Shown here: positions 18,470 through 27,113 of the stretch, in pieces
How positions within the stretch are numbered: position 1 is the stretch's first letter
Layout of the letters: each line of letters starts with the position of its first letter
Assembly: GCF_008085905.1 (NCBI RefSeq)
Contig: NZ_VSFF01000006.1
Location: forward strand, 496,001-560,000
Reading direction: 5' to 3'
Source of the DNA: Actinomadura syzygii
GTDB taxonomy: Bacteria; Actinomycetota; Actinomycetes; Streptosporangiales; Streptosporangiaceae
Length of the DNA stretch: 64,000 nt
Program-made: the position numbers and the translations under genes
Notes under the pieces: generated by a model
What the model was told of the DNA's origin: nothing
Database searches by the model: none
What the model saw: the letters and a program-made list of their open reading frames with translations, nothing else

Positions 18470-18590
18470 GCATCGGCCGGGCAGGCCGACCGGTTCCACA
18501 TCCTGACCCATCGCGAGGCCGTATGAAGACCAGAGCCGGGAGTCGCGGACGGCGCTGATCCGCTCCCCCGTCCAGCGACACAGCTCGTGA

Positions 18591-18628
18591 AGAACCCTTC
18601 CGCGGGAGACGCCCTGCGGAAGGGTTCT
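18591..18628. terminator. Bidirectional hairpin terminator between ppa and the NlpC/P60 gene
   Basis: Perfect 13-bp stem (AGAACCCTTCCGC at 18591-18603 pairing with 18616-18628) and a 12-nt loop, between two convergent genes. A T-containing tail (CGTCTTC) follows on the plus strand. Confidence 0.8.
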
Positions 18629-18705
18629 CGTCTTCAGCGGCAGTCACGGGCCGCCTGGAGCGAGCCAGAGCGGGGAGCTAGGGGGACGCCAGGTCGGCCT
18701 TGCCT

Positions 18706-19971
18706 TCAACCAGAAGGACGGGTCGCACCGATCAAGTCGCTTCGGTGGATGCTGGAGACACGCACCCGCGCGCCTGTGTAAGGCGCTTCGACCATACGGC
18801 CGTCACCGACGTAAATGCCCACATGGTGGATGGTGTTGAGGTCGGACGGGTCCCTGGCGAAAAAGACGAGATCTCCTGGACGCAACGCATCGATAGGGAT
18901 GTGCGGCCCCGATGTCCATTGCGTACCGGTCCAGTGGTCCAGGTACACCCCGGCCTTGCCCCATGCATACATCGCCAGACCGGAACAGTCGAAGCCCTGT
19001 GTTTCGGCCCCCTGTGCCACACCGTAACTTGGCCCAGCCACGGTGCCTCCACCCCACGAGTACGGAGTTCCGAGCCACTTCAACGCGGCCCGCGCAGCAA
19101 TGGCCCCGCGCACGGCAGATACGGCCAGCACGGGACGTACTGAATTGGTAAGAGTGGCCCGAGCCTTACGTGCCTCTGCCTTCTCCAGCGCCCGTTCCCG
19201 CGCGCGCTTGACCCGTGCCGCATGCTCCTGGGCCCTGCCAAGACGACGCTCCAGCCGGCGCTTCTCCGCTTCGATTCGGTGTACGGAAGCCTGTTGCCTG
19301 GCCACTGCGTCCTGCGCGACACGTTTGGCCTCGTCGGCGCGACTCGTCGCCACCGTCTGCTCTTGAGAAGCCGTCTGCGCCTGGTGCCGGAACAGATCAG
19401 CGACGGTCTTTGCCGCCTCGACGCGTTCGACCATAGCCGTACGCCTCTTGGTGAGCATCTCGACCATTCCCGCGCGGTCCATGAAGCCTTGGGGACCGCC
19501 ATGGCCCACGAGCGCCGACGACATCTGATCGTATCCAGTGTTGTCGCGGTAGATCTGTGCGGCGAAAGATGCCAGTTCGGCTTGGGTCTCCTCTAGCCTC
19601 CTGTCCGCCTCGGCCGATCGCGCCAGCGTCTCCCCGTAGACCTGTCGGGAACGCTGCAGTTTGAGTTGTTCCCCGTGGTATCGCTCTATGGCGACCTCAG
19701 CGGCGACGGCGAGCCGGTCGAGTTCGCCGTCCGCCCGCGCAAGCTCGACCTTGGTCCGGCCGACTTCTGCGGCTTTTTCTCTGACCTCGCGTTCGCTTCG
19801 TTTAACGTCGCGCGCACTTGGGCCGGGCGTGGCGGTGGGACGCGCGGTTGCGGCCGGGCACAGGAGGCTCATGCCCATCGTCAGGCCGGTGGTGAAGGCG
19901 ACCAACCGCAGCACCGCACCGCGGGAGGGGGATCGGGACGCATGACGGGTCTCGGCTGTGCCTGATGCCAT
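18706..19971 (-). CDS. NlpC/P60 family peptidoglycan hydrolase with coiled-coil domain
   Basis: Secreted endopeptidase cutting peptide stems of peptidoglycan, RipA-like in layout. The 421 aa comprise a signal peptide (hydrophobic VAFTTGLTMGMSLLCPAATA, cleavage near residue 43), a long charged coiled coil (about 54-275), and an NlpC/P60 domain. Its nucleophile Cys329 is in GFDCSGL and its His383 in TIHHVGIYVG. ATG 19971 was preferred over GTG 19977 because GGGAGG lies 8 nt from the ATG but only 2 nt from the GTG. It converges on ppa. Coiled-coil autoinhibition is usual in this family. Confidence 0.93.
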   Translation of the reverse strand: MASGTAETRHASRSPSRGAVLRLVAFTTGLTMGMSLLCPAATARPTATPGPSARDVKRSEREVREKAAEVGRTKVELARADGELDRLAVAAEVAIERYHGEQLKLQRSRQVYGETLARSAEADRRLEETQAELASFAAQIYRDNTGYDQMSSALVGHGGPQGFMDRAGMVEMLTKRRTAMVERVEAAKTVADLFRHQAQTASQEQTVATSRADEAKRVAQDAVARQQASVHRIEAEKRRLERRLGRAQEHAARVKRARERALEKAEARKARATLTNSVRPVLAVSAVRGAIAARAALKWLGTPYSWGGGTVAGPSYGVAQGAETQGFDCSGLAMYAWGKAGVYLDHWTGTQWTSGPHIPIDALRPGDLVFFARDPSDLNTIHHVGIYVGDGRMVEAPYTGARVRVSSIHRSDLIGATRPSG

Positions 19972-20066
19972 GATCACGTCCTCCCCTCGCCATGCACTGC
20001 TTAGCGCAAATGATCACCTACGAAGAGTAGTTATCTCTGGCAAGGGCAGATACTTCCGCCCCTCCG

Positions 20067-21845
20067 TCAGGGGCTGGACGTGGGGCCCGTAGTGGGAGGA
20101 ATGGTCGTGGGTGATGACCCGGTAGACGGCGACGGACCTGATTTGTCACTCGACGGTTGCGGTTCAGGCGACTGACCACCAGAAGACGACGGTGGCCTGG
20201 ACGGTGCAGGCGTTTTGCTTGGGCGCTTGGTAACCGGCGGCGTGGTCGGGTTACCTGGTCCAGTTTGCGTTGGCTTCGGTGCGGGCGTGGGTTTCGAGCC
20301 TGGAGAATCGGGTCGCCAGGTGACGTTCACCCCGCTGCCGCCTGGCCGGAACGTAACGGTGCCAGTCCCGTGGGACTTCGACCTTCGCTCGACGTACACG
20401 CGCACCGTCGTGCTCTGTCCCGCCCCAAGCCTTCCTGAGGATGGATATACGCGAATGGGTCCACGGCTGGTCGCATGCCATGCCAGCGGTCCGCGATGAG
20501 CCTGGAGTTCTATCGAGCCTGACGTGCTGCCCGCCAAGTCCAGGAAGAGTCGCGACACCACAAGCTGACCCTTGGCGGGAGAGCCGGAGGGTGCGTTCAC
20601 CAGGATCGGTTCATTCGAGGGTGGCTGCAATACGGTCGGGGGTGCGGCCGTTTCCTGCGCTCCCAACGGGAGCGTCGCGGTCACGGAAGCAGCATCGATT
20701 CCGACCGGGGGTTCTCCAGGCTCCCCCTGTCCTGAACTGAAGTGCTGGGAGGGATCAGAGTCTCCACTAAGACGTGGCTCGACGACGGTGTCCGAGCTCT
20801 GTCGTCCTGGGTCGAAGAACCCGTGCATGGAGGCGAGACCACCACCGAACAGGAGCGCCACCACCGCCAATACCAGAGCGACGCGCGTTGCCTGGGTTCG
20901 AAGCCCTGCCGCCTTGGGAACGTCCTCTACGGCCTTGGCCTGTGCCTGCACTGCCGGGCGGGAATTCGCCCTACGCAAACGGGGAAACCAGACCCGTCGC
21001 TCGGGATGAGGTGCTGGCAGTGGCTCAGGCGTCTCGGTGGATTGGACGGGGAACCCATCCGAGGTGAACTCGGTGACCCTCGTGGAGACGAGGAGCCTGT
21101 AGTCGACGAGTTCAGGGTCCAGAAGGCAGCCCGTCACCCGTGGCCGCAATTCTGGCGGGAGTTCGGGATCGGGCAGCAACCCATACACCTTGGTGGCTGA
21201 AACAGAGCGGGGGCGCAACGTCCCACAGACGGCACAACCTTCGGCGTGCTCCAACAACCGACCGTTCACTTCATGGATAAATTCGCCATGCCGCTCTCGG
21301 AGCATCCGGGCCCGTTCGGCGCAACCGTAGGGGCCGTGATGCGCGAGTATCTCGGCGGTCAACGCGCTTTCCAGTTCGTTGTGCGCGAGGTCGAGCGCTG
21401 ATTGCGCGTCTGCGAGCGGCACACCGAAAACCGCTGCCAGATCTGGGACGGACAACTGATGCCTTACGCGCAACTCCAGAATCTCCCTGGAGAGCGGACC
21501 CAGGGCCAGCACCGCCTGCCACGCCATGATGCGCTGGTCGACGTCGTCCTGGTCGTGGCTCGCGACCGACATGTCCGGCGCCTGGTCCCTGGACGGCGGC
21601 CTGCGTACACATTCCAGTCTTGCGATCGCGTAGAGCCACGGCCCAAAGCGATCAGGGTCCCGCAACTCGCCGATATGCGCCTCGGCGAGGATGAACGCAT
21701 CACGCAACGCATCCTGGGCCGCGTCCCTGGAACGCAACTGGAACCAGCAGTATGCGTAGAGCCGGTCGGCATGCGCGTCGTACACGGCGGCAGCGGCGTT
21801 GGGCTCACTCCCAAGCAGCGCCTCTACCAGGTCATGGTCGTTCAT
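20067..21845 (-). CDS. ECF-type sigma factor fused to zinc-finger-like, transmembrane and extracytoplasmic domains
   Basis: A 592-aa protein with sigma-70 region 2 (about 10-80, EALLGSEPNAAAAVYDAH and PWLYAIARLECVRR) and region 4 (about 107-165, LGPLSREILELRVRH then the LSVPDLAAVFGVP helix-turn-helix). A His200/Cys204/Cys207 cluster (LEHAEGCAVCG) recalls the zinc-binding anti-sigma domain. One transmembrane helix follows (321-340), then an external region with an Ig-like/BACON-type beta domain (about 425-510) and a Pro/Ser/Thr-rich tail. Sigma factor and its membrane-anchored inhibitor appear to be one chain, and no separate anti-sigma gene is adjacent. ATG 21845. Activation presumably needs proteolysis or a conformational signal; that is inference. 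Confidence 0.85.
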   Translation of the reverse strand: MNDHDLVEALLGSEPNAAAAVYDAHADRLYAYCWFQLRSRDAAQDALRDAFILAEAHIGELRDPDRFGPWLYAIARLECVRRPPSRDQAPDMSVASHDQDDVDQRIMAWQAVLALGPLSREILELRVRHQLSVPDLAAVFGVPLADAQSALDLAHNELESALTAEILAHHGPYGCAERARMLRERHGEFIHEVNGRLLEHAEGCAVCGTLRPRSVSATKVYGLLPDPELPPELRPRVTGCLLDPELVDYRLLVSTRVTEFTSDGFPVQSTETPEPLPAPHPERRVWFPRLRRANSRPAVQAQAKAVEDVPKAAGLRTQATRVALVLAVVALLFGGGLASMHGFFDPGRQSSDTVVEPRLSGDSDPSQHFSSGQGEPGEPPVGIDAASVTATLPLGAQETAAPPTVLQPPSNEPILVNAPSGSPAKGQLVVSRLFLDLAGSTSGSIELQAHRGPLAWHATSRGPIRVYPSSGRLGAGQSTTVRVYVERRSKSHGTGTVTFRPGGSGVNVTWRPDSPGSKPTPAPKPTQTGPGNPTTPPVTKRPSKTPAPSRPPSSSGGQSPEPQPSSDKSGPSPSTGSSPTTIPPTTGPTSSP

Positions 21846-21901
21846 GTCACCGAAGGTAAAGGTTACGAGCGTTGTCTAGTGGCCAATCCGACACATCAAT
21901 C

Positions 21902-22147
21902 TCAGGTGTCGGGTGCCATTCTCATACTTCGCCGATACTTATCCAGGTAATCACAGATGAGGAGTTCATTGGGGTTTGCCGCATATCTACTAGATGGATC
22001 GTTCGAGGAAGACCAATTCGATTCCCTCATCGGAGGGAGGATTCGTTCAACGGCCGCCGCTATGGCCGCGACCTCTGCGGTGGTCTGATTGACCGGCCGA
22101 CAGGGCGAGGGCGCGGGATCGCCCTCTGCATGACGCGTCGCTCCCAT
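21902..22147 (-). CDS. Possible small protein of unknown function
   Basis: An 81-aa frame in the 380-bp gap between the sigma-fusion and MerR genes. Its first 18 residues look like non-coding sequence. From VNQTTAEVAAIAAAVERIL it has a helical, coding-like pattern, somewhat like small acyl-CoA carboxylase epsilon-type proteins. I see no clear start with a ribosome site and no recognised domain. The rest of the gap is more AT-rich than its surroundings and contains the promoters of both flanking genes. Confidence 0.3.
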   Translation of the reverse strand: MGATRHAEGDPAPSPCRPVNQTTAEVAAIAAAVERILPPMRESNWSSSNDPSSRYAANPNELLICDYLDKYRRSMRMAPDT

Positions 22148-22189
22148 CGATGCTCCGCGGCGAAGGCTCGACTCGATCTTGAATCAAAG

Positions 22190-22215
22190 TTGACACTGTC
22201 ATCGTGACAGTGTCA
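22190..22215. promoter_or_regulatory. Double palindromic operator overlapping a TTGACA -35 box, upstream of the MerR gene
   Basis: Two 11-bp elements, TGACACTGTCA (22191-22201) and TGACAGTGTCA (22205-22215), are each palindromic and are perfect inverted repeats of each other across a 3-nt spacer. TTGACA at 22190-22195 could be a -35 box, which would put the whole operator between -35 and a weak -10 near 22213-22218, the classic MerR placement. The ATG is only 11 bp downstream, so the transcript may be leaderless. The likely ligand is the adjacent MerR protein. Confidence 0.75.
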
Positions 22216-22225
22216 TCATTGCTGC

Positions 22226-23041
22226 ATGGATGTCGTCTGGACGATCACCGAGCTGGCCGAGAGCGCCGCCGCGGCCCTCGCCGCGGACGGGTCAGCGCAG
22301 GTCAGCGGCCGGGTGCGCGACGTGCCCAACGAGCGGCTGATCCGCTGGTACACCACGATCGGCCTGGTCGACCCGCCGTTCGGCCGTCGCGGACGCACCG
22401 CCCTGTACGGCCCACGCCACCTCCTGCAGCTCGTCGCGGTGAAGCGCCGCCAGGCCGCCGGCCGCTCGATCGCCGAGATCCAGCTCGAACTCGCCGCCGC
22501 CACCGACGCGACCCTCGAACGCATCGCCGGTCTCGCCCCCGCCGAAGGCCGACCCGACGCACTCCCGCCCAACTCGGAGCTACCGGACGGACAACGAGAG
22601 CGCGCGACTCACACCGACACCCCGGCGCCCCCTCTTTCCGACGGCAGCGAACCGCCACCCGACGATCCCGCGAACATTCCGCCGACCGATTCACACGCCC
22701 CAGAGACGCCCGTCCCGACGCATCCCACAGCCAGCGCAGCGAGCAGAGCGGCTCGGAGCGGCTTCTGGAAGAACCGTCCCGACCTGGCGTATGAACGGGC
22801 CATCGCGGCCGACGACTTCGACAGGCCACGCCCCCCGGTCGTCCAGGGTGTCCGGCTCGCGTCCGGTCTCACCCTTCTCCTGGACGTCCCCTCACTGAGC
22901 GGCGGAGACCTCGCTGCCATCGAGCACGCCGCTCGCCCGCTGCTCGACGAACTACACCGACGGGGCCTCCTCACCGACGAGGAGAGCCTCGCCCCAAGCC
23001 CCGCGTCCATGCCCGTCGATCCCTCCCGGAGGTCCACGTGA
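22226..23041 (+). CDS. MerR family transcriptional regulator
   Basis: The 271-aa protein starts with a winged helix-turn-helix of MerR type (VWTITELAESAAAAL, then VPNERLIRWYTTIGLVDPP and YGPRHLLQLVAVKRRQAAGRSIAEI, residues about 5-90). A Pro/Thr/Ser-rich linker (about 110-175) follows, then a small C-terminal domain (GVRLASGLTLLLDVPSLSGGDLAAIE) with no known effector-binding motif. It overlaps the downstream VIT/vWA gene as GTGA, so both are translated together. Autoregulation through the double palindrome just upstream is likely. Confidence 0.9.
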   Translation: MDVVWTITELAESAAAALAADGSAQVSGRVRDVPNERLIRWYTTIGLVDPPFGRRGRTALYGPRHLLQLVAVKRRQAAGRSIAEIQLELAAATDATLERIAGLAPAEGRPDALPPNSELPDGQRERATHTDTPAPPLSDGSEPPPDDPANIPPTDSHAPETPVPTHPTASAASRAARSGFWKNRPDLAYERAIAADDFDRPRPPVVQGVRLASGLTLLLDVPSLSGGDLAAIEHAARPLLDELHRRGLLTDEESLAPSPASMPVDPSRRST

Positions 23042-25440
23042 CCGTGCGCATACTGCCGCTGCCCGACACCGCGTCGCCGGAGCCCGATCGCGGTCTGGGC
23101 GCGCTCACCACCGACAGGGGCAACCTGCCGCTCGACTCCGTCGACGTACACGCCTCCATCACCGGGCTGGCCGCCGGAATCGAAGTCGTCCAAGGATTCC
23201 GCAACCCGTTCGACGTGCCGTTGGAGGCCACCTACGTCTTCCCGCTGCCCGACCGCGCCGCCGTGACCGGGCTGCGCATGGAGGCCGCCGACCGTGTCAT
23301 CGAGGGGACGCTGAAGGAGCGCGGCCAGGCCCGTCAGGACTACGACGCCGCTGTCGCCGCGGGTCAGCGTGCCGCGATCGCGGAAGAGGACCGTCCGGAC
23401 GTCTTCACCATGCGGGTGGGCAACATCCTGCCGGGCGAACGCGTGACGATCAGGCTGACGCTCGACCAGCCGCTGCCGCACGAGTCGGCCTCCAGCGCGA
23501 CGTTCCGTTTCCCGTTGGTCGTCGCGCCGCGCTACATCCCCGGCGCACCACTGGACGGCGAGCGCGCCGGTTCCGGCATCGCCGACGACACCGACGCCGT
23601 CCCGGACGCCTCCCGGATCAGCCCGCCGGTCCTGCTGCCCGGCTTCCCCAACCCGGTGCGGCTGGCCGTCACTGTCGACATCGACCCGGCGGGGTTGCCC
23701 CTGACGCAGATCCGCTCCGCGCTGCACGTCGTGGCCGAGGAGCGCGACGACGAGAGGACAACCGTGCGGCTGCGGCCGGGGGAACGCCTCGACCGCGACT
23801 TCATCCTCCGCCTCGACTTCGCTCCGCAGGAGAGCGCGGCACTCTCCCTGGTTCCGGACGAGTCCGGCGAAGAAGGGACGTTCAGCCTGACCGTTCTGCC
23901 CTCCGGGGACGTGCGGCCGAATCCCCGTGACGTGGTGCTCATACTCGACCGGTCCGGCAGCATGCACGGCTGGAAGATGATCGCCGCCCGCCGCGCCGCC
24001 GCCCGCATCGTCGACACGCTCCGCGCCGAAGACCGGTTCGCCGTCCTGTCCTTCGACAACAGCATCGAAAGGCCGCGCGACCTCGGAACCGGGCTGGCCG
24101 AGGGCAGCGACCGCAACCGGTTCCGCGCGGTCGAGCACCTGGCGGCGGTGAGCGCGCGGGGCGGCACCGAGATGCTCGCCCCGCTCGACGAGGCATGCCG
24201 CCTGCTCGCGGACCCCGCGCGCGACCGCGTGCTCGTCCTCATCACCGATGGGCAGGTCGGCAACGAAGACCAACTCCTGGCCCGGCTGGAACCGCATCTG
24301 CACGGCGTGCGCGTCCACACCGTTGGGATCGACCGGGCGGTCAACGCGGGCTTCCTGAACCGCCTCGCCGCCATCGGCCACGGACACTGCGAACTGGTCG
24401 AATCCGAAGACCGCCTCGACGAGGCGATGGAGCACATCCACCATCGCATCGCCGCACCACTGGCGACCGGCCTATCTCTGCACCCCGACGGGTTGGAGAC
24501 CATTCCCGACTCCGTGGCGCCCGCCCGCCTCGGCGCGCTCTTCCCTGGCGTGCCGCTGGTGATCACGGGACGTTTCCGGGGCACCGCGTCCGGCTCGCTG
24601 TCGGTCCGTGGCACCGCGTCCGACGGGACGGCCTGGGAACAGCACGCTGCCGGAGCCGTCGGTGACGGCTCGGCCGCCACGTCCATCTGGGCTCGCGCGC
24701 ATCTGCGCGACCTAGAGGACCGCTACACCATCGGCGGTCCCGATGACCTGGAGCAGCGCATCATCGATACGTCTCTCAGGTTCGGCGTGCTGTGCCGCTT
24801 CACCGCATTCGTAGCGGTGGATAGCCGTGTGGTCGCCGAGGGCGAAACCCCGCACCAGGTCGTCCAACCGGTCGAGACACCGAGCGGTTGGACGGCGCCG
24901 ACACCCGCCGCGCCGAGGATGACGTACGCCGCGTTCTCCGCCGCCCCGGAAGCGGCCATGCCGCCGAGCGCAGCCCCACCGCCCGCCATGCCTCCGGCGC
25001 CCGCCGGCCCGCCCCCGACCGGATATGGCTTCGCGCCGGACACTGCCCGGCCCCGGCGAGGATCCGCCCGTCCGCTCGCCAAACAACCCACCGGGTCGGC
25101 TCCATTGCACCGCACTCGCACCGTGCCTGCCGAAAAGGGCTTTCAGCAGGAGCTGGCTACCGTCCTCGACCGCCTCCGCCAGGTCCCGGACGCACACGAC
25201 CAACGCATCCACCAGTTGATGAGCGAACTCCTCCCCACTCTGGAGTCGATCGTCCAACGGATGGAGGCGGAACAGCTCGACACCAGAACCCTCGCCGACC
25301 TCCGGGACGAGTTGCGCCATCTGACGTCAGCATCCGACCAGCCAACCGTCGACGCCCAATGGGCCCGGGCACTCCAGGTCCTGAGCGACTTCACCCAAGA
25401 ACAGAAACCCCGCCGCCCCTTCTGGAAACGAGGTTCCTAA
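23038..25440 (+). CDS. VIT and von Willebrand factor A domain protein
   Basis: An 800-aa protein with an N-terminal VIT domain (about 25-155, with NPFDVPLEATYVFPLPDRAAV) and a vWA domain (about 295-470) whose metal-ion-dependent adhesion site begins DRSGSMHG (Asp304, Ser306, Ser308). Later come a beta-rich region, a Pro/Ala/Gly-rich linker (about 610-690) and a helical C-terminus. No signal peptide is visible, so it is probably cytoplasmic. It shares an operon with the MerR regulator (GTG start inside the MerR stop) and ends at a strong hairpin. Bacterial VIT-vWA proteins are poorly characterised. Confidence 0.92.
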   Translation: MTVRILPLPDTASPEPDRGLGALTTDRGNLPLDSVDVHASITGLAAGIEVVQGFRNPFDVPLEATYVFPLPDRAAVTGLRMEAADRVIEGTLKERGQARQDYDAAVAAGQRAAIAEEDRPDVFTMRVGNILPGERVTIRLTLDQPLPHESASSATFRFPLVVAPRYIPGAPLDGERAGSGIADDTDAVPDASRISPPVLLPGFPNPVRLAVTVDIDPAGLPLTQIRSALHVVAEERDDERTTVRLRPGERLDRDFILRLDFAPQESAALSLVPDESGEEGTFSLTVLPSGDVRPNPRDVVLILDRSGSMHGWKMIAARRAAARIVDTLRAEDRFAVLSFDNSIERPRDLGTGLAEGSDRNRFRAVEHLAAVSARGGTEMLAPLDEACRLLADPARDRVLVLITDGQVGNEDQLLARLEPHLHGVRVHTVGIDRAVNAGFLNRLAAIGHGHCELVESEDRLDEAMEHIHHRIAAPLATGLSLHPDGLETIPDSVAPARLGALFPGVPLVITGRFRGTASGSLSVRGTASDGTAWEQHAAGAVGDGSAATSIWARAHLRDLEDRYTIGGPDDLEQRIIDTSLRFGVLCRFTAFVAVDSRVVAEGETPHQVVQPVETPSGWTAPTPAAPRMTYAAFSAAPEAAMPPSAAPPPAMPPAPAGPPPTGYGFAPDTARPRRGSARPLAKQPTGSAPLHRTRTVPAEKGFQQELATVLDRLRQVPDAHDQRIHQLMSELLPTLESIVQRMEAEQLDTRTLADLRDELRHLTSASDQPTVDAQWARALQVLSDFTQEQKPRRPFWKRGS

Positions 25441-25514
25441 CCGCGGTCGAAGTTGCGGCGGCTCCGCAACCCATCCAGTTGGAGGTCGTCGGTGGGGACA
25501 GGGCGAAAAGAAGT

Positions 25515-25546
25515 GCGGGGACGCACTGCGAACAGTGCGTCCCCGC
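25515..25546. terminator. Bidirectional hairpin terminator
   Basis: Perfect 14-bp stem (GCGGGGACGCACTG at 25515-25528, complement at 25533-25546) capped by a CGAA tetraloop, lying between the convergent VIT/vWA and MFS genes. Confidence 0.85.
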
Positions 25547-25559
25547 TGGGTCGGATCGG

Positions 25560-27005
25560 TCAGGCGTGCTTCGGACGGTAGTGGCGCAGCAGCGGCACCA
25601 GGTTCAGGACGAGGCCGACAACGGCGACGGCGCTGACCAGGTTGACGCCCGGGTGGAACTCGCCGAAGCCGTCACCACCACTGGCCGTCCCGCCCGCGAC
25701 CAGGGCGGTGACCAGCGCCAGCACCAGGGCGGCGCCGACCTGGCCCGACGTCTGGACGAGCCCGGACGCGAGGCCCTGCTCGGAGTCGTCGATCCCGTCG
25801 GTCGCCTGTCCCATGATCGAGCTGAAACCGAACGCGAACCCGCCGCCCAGCAGCAGCATCGTCGGCAGGATCGTGAACACATAGTGCGGAGCGTCGCCTG
25901 CCGTGGCCAGGAACCAGACGTAGCCGAGGGTCAACGACGTCATGGAACTGATGATCAGCGGGGCGGTGCCGTACCGGTCGATCAGACGGCCGACGAACGG
26001 GGAGCCGAAGGCCACGAGAAGTCCCGCCGGGAGCAGGCCCATGGCCATCTTCAGCGGCGACCAGTGGAGCACGTCCTGCAGGTAGAGCGTCATCATGAAC
26101 TGGAAGCTCAGGTACGACCCGAACAGCGCGACGATGCTCAGGTTCGCGCGGACGATCGAGCCCGCCCGCAGGATGCCGAGCCGGATCAGCGGGTGCCGCA
26201 CCTTGTTCTCGGTGACGAGGAACGCGGCCAGCAGCACGACCGCGAGCAGGGCCGAGCCGACCGTGACCGGGTCGAGCCAGCCCCGGTCGGGAGCCGACAC
26301 GACGGTGTAGACGGCGAGCAGCATCCCGCCGGTGAGCGTGACCGCGCCGACGAGGTCATGACCACCGTCCGCGGCGGGCTTGTCCCGCGGGATCAATGCG
26401 ATGCCCGCGACCAGGGCAATGACGGCAAGAGGCACGGGCGTCAGAAACGTCCAACGCCAGCCGAAGCTGGTCAGCAGCCCGCCGAGGATCAGTCCGGACG
26501 AGTAGCCGCTCGCGCCGAAGACCGAGAAGACGGACAACGCGCGGTTGCGCGCCGGTCCCTCATGGAAGGTGGTGGTCAGGATGGAGAGCGCGGTCGGCGC
26601 GGTGAACGCGGCGGCGAGCCCCTTGACGAAACGGGTGGCGATCAGCAACGTGCCGTCGTTCACGAGTCCGCCGATGAGTGACGCGACGGCGAACACGGCC
26701 AACGCGGTGAGGAAGACCCTGCGGCGCCCGAGCAGGTCGGCGGTACGCCCACCGAGCAGCAGGAGGCCCCCGTAACCGAGGACGTAGCCGTTGACAATCC
26801 ACTGCAGCGACGTCGTGGAGAGACCGAGCTCGGTACCGATCGACGGAAGCGCGACGCCCACCATCGAGACGTCGAGTCCGTCGAGGAACAGCACTGCGCA
26901 AAGGACGGCGAGGACCCCCCACAGCCGGGGAGTCCAGGTCTGTTCGGCCGACGCGCCGTCGGCGGCCGGCGCACGGACGGCGGAGGCAGGTGAGGTGTCA
27001 GTCAT
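25560..27005 (-). CDS. MFS transporter, DHA2/EmrB-QacA-like multidrug efflux
   Basis: Proton-coupled exporter of 481 aa with about 14 hydrophobic helices. The first helix carries LDGLDVSMVGVALPSI, and the loop between helices 2 and 3 reads GGRTADLLGRRRVF, matching MFS motif A. ATG 27005 begins MTDTSPAS; an upstream in-frame start at 27053 would eat into the operator region. Divergent from a MarR regulator across 108 bp, the standard layout for a drug-responsive efflux pair. The substrate cannot be predicted. Confidence 0.93.
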   Translation of the reverse strand: MTDTSPASAVRAPAADGASAEQTWTPRLWGVLAVLCAVLFLDGLDVSMVGVALPSIGTELGLSTTSLQWIVNGYVLGYGGLLLLGGRTADLLGRRRVFLTALAVFAVASLIGGLVNDGTLLIATRFVKGLAAAFTAPTALSILTTTFHEGPARNRALSVFSVFGASGYSSGLILGGLLTSFGWRWTFLTPVPLAVIALVAGIALIPRDKPAADGGHDLVGAVTLTGGMLLAVYTVVSAPDRGWLDPVTVGSALLAVVLLAAFLVTENKVRHPLIRLGILRAGSIVRANLSIVALFGSYLSFQFMMTLYLQDVLHWSPLKMAMGLLPAGLLVAFGSPFVGRLIDRYGTAPLIISSMTSLTLGYVWFLATAGDAPHYVFTILPTMLLLGGGFAFGFSSIMGQATDGIDDSEQGLASGLVQTSGQVGAALVLALVTALVAGGTASGGDGFGEFHPGVNLVSAVAVVGLVLNLVPLLRHYRPKHA

Positions 27006-27033
27006 AGTCACGTCGCAGGACAGTACATGCACA

Positions 27034-27090
27034 TGCATCAAATGTCTACGCACTAAATTCTCTGGAATCTAATTCAGGTGCATCTAATGT
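27034..27090. promoter_or_regulatory. Direct repeats in the MarR/MFS divergent promoter
   Basis: TGCATCAAATGT (27034-27045) and TGCATCTAATGT (27079-27090) differ at one position and start 45 bp apart. CATGCAC and GTGCATG pieces nearby add partial inverted symmetry. Candidate MarR binding sites controlling both genes. Confidence 0.5.
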
Positions 27091-27113
27091 GCGTGCATGG
27101 TAGGATGCGCCGC

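Noticed and set aside
19972..20066. Possible c-di-AMP riboswitch upstream of the NlpC/P60 gene
   Set aside because: Such riboswitches precede many actinobacterial NlpC/P60 genes, but only about 95 bp are available here and the conserved core motifs are not visible.
24888..26681. Plus-strand frame spanning the VIT-vWA end, the terminator and the MFS gene
   Set aside because: Runs through a perfect hairpin terminator and two genes with strong family motifs; composition typical of a shadow.
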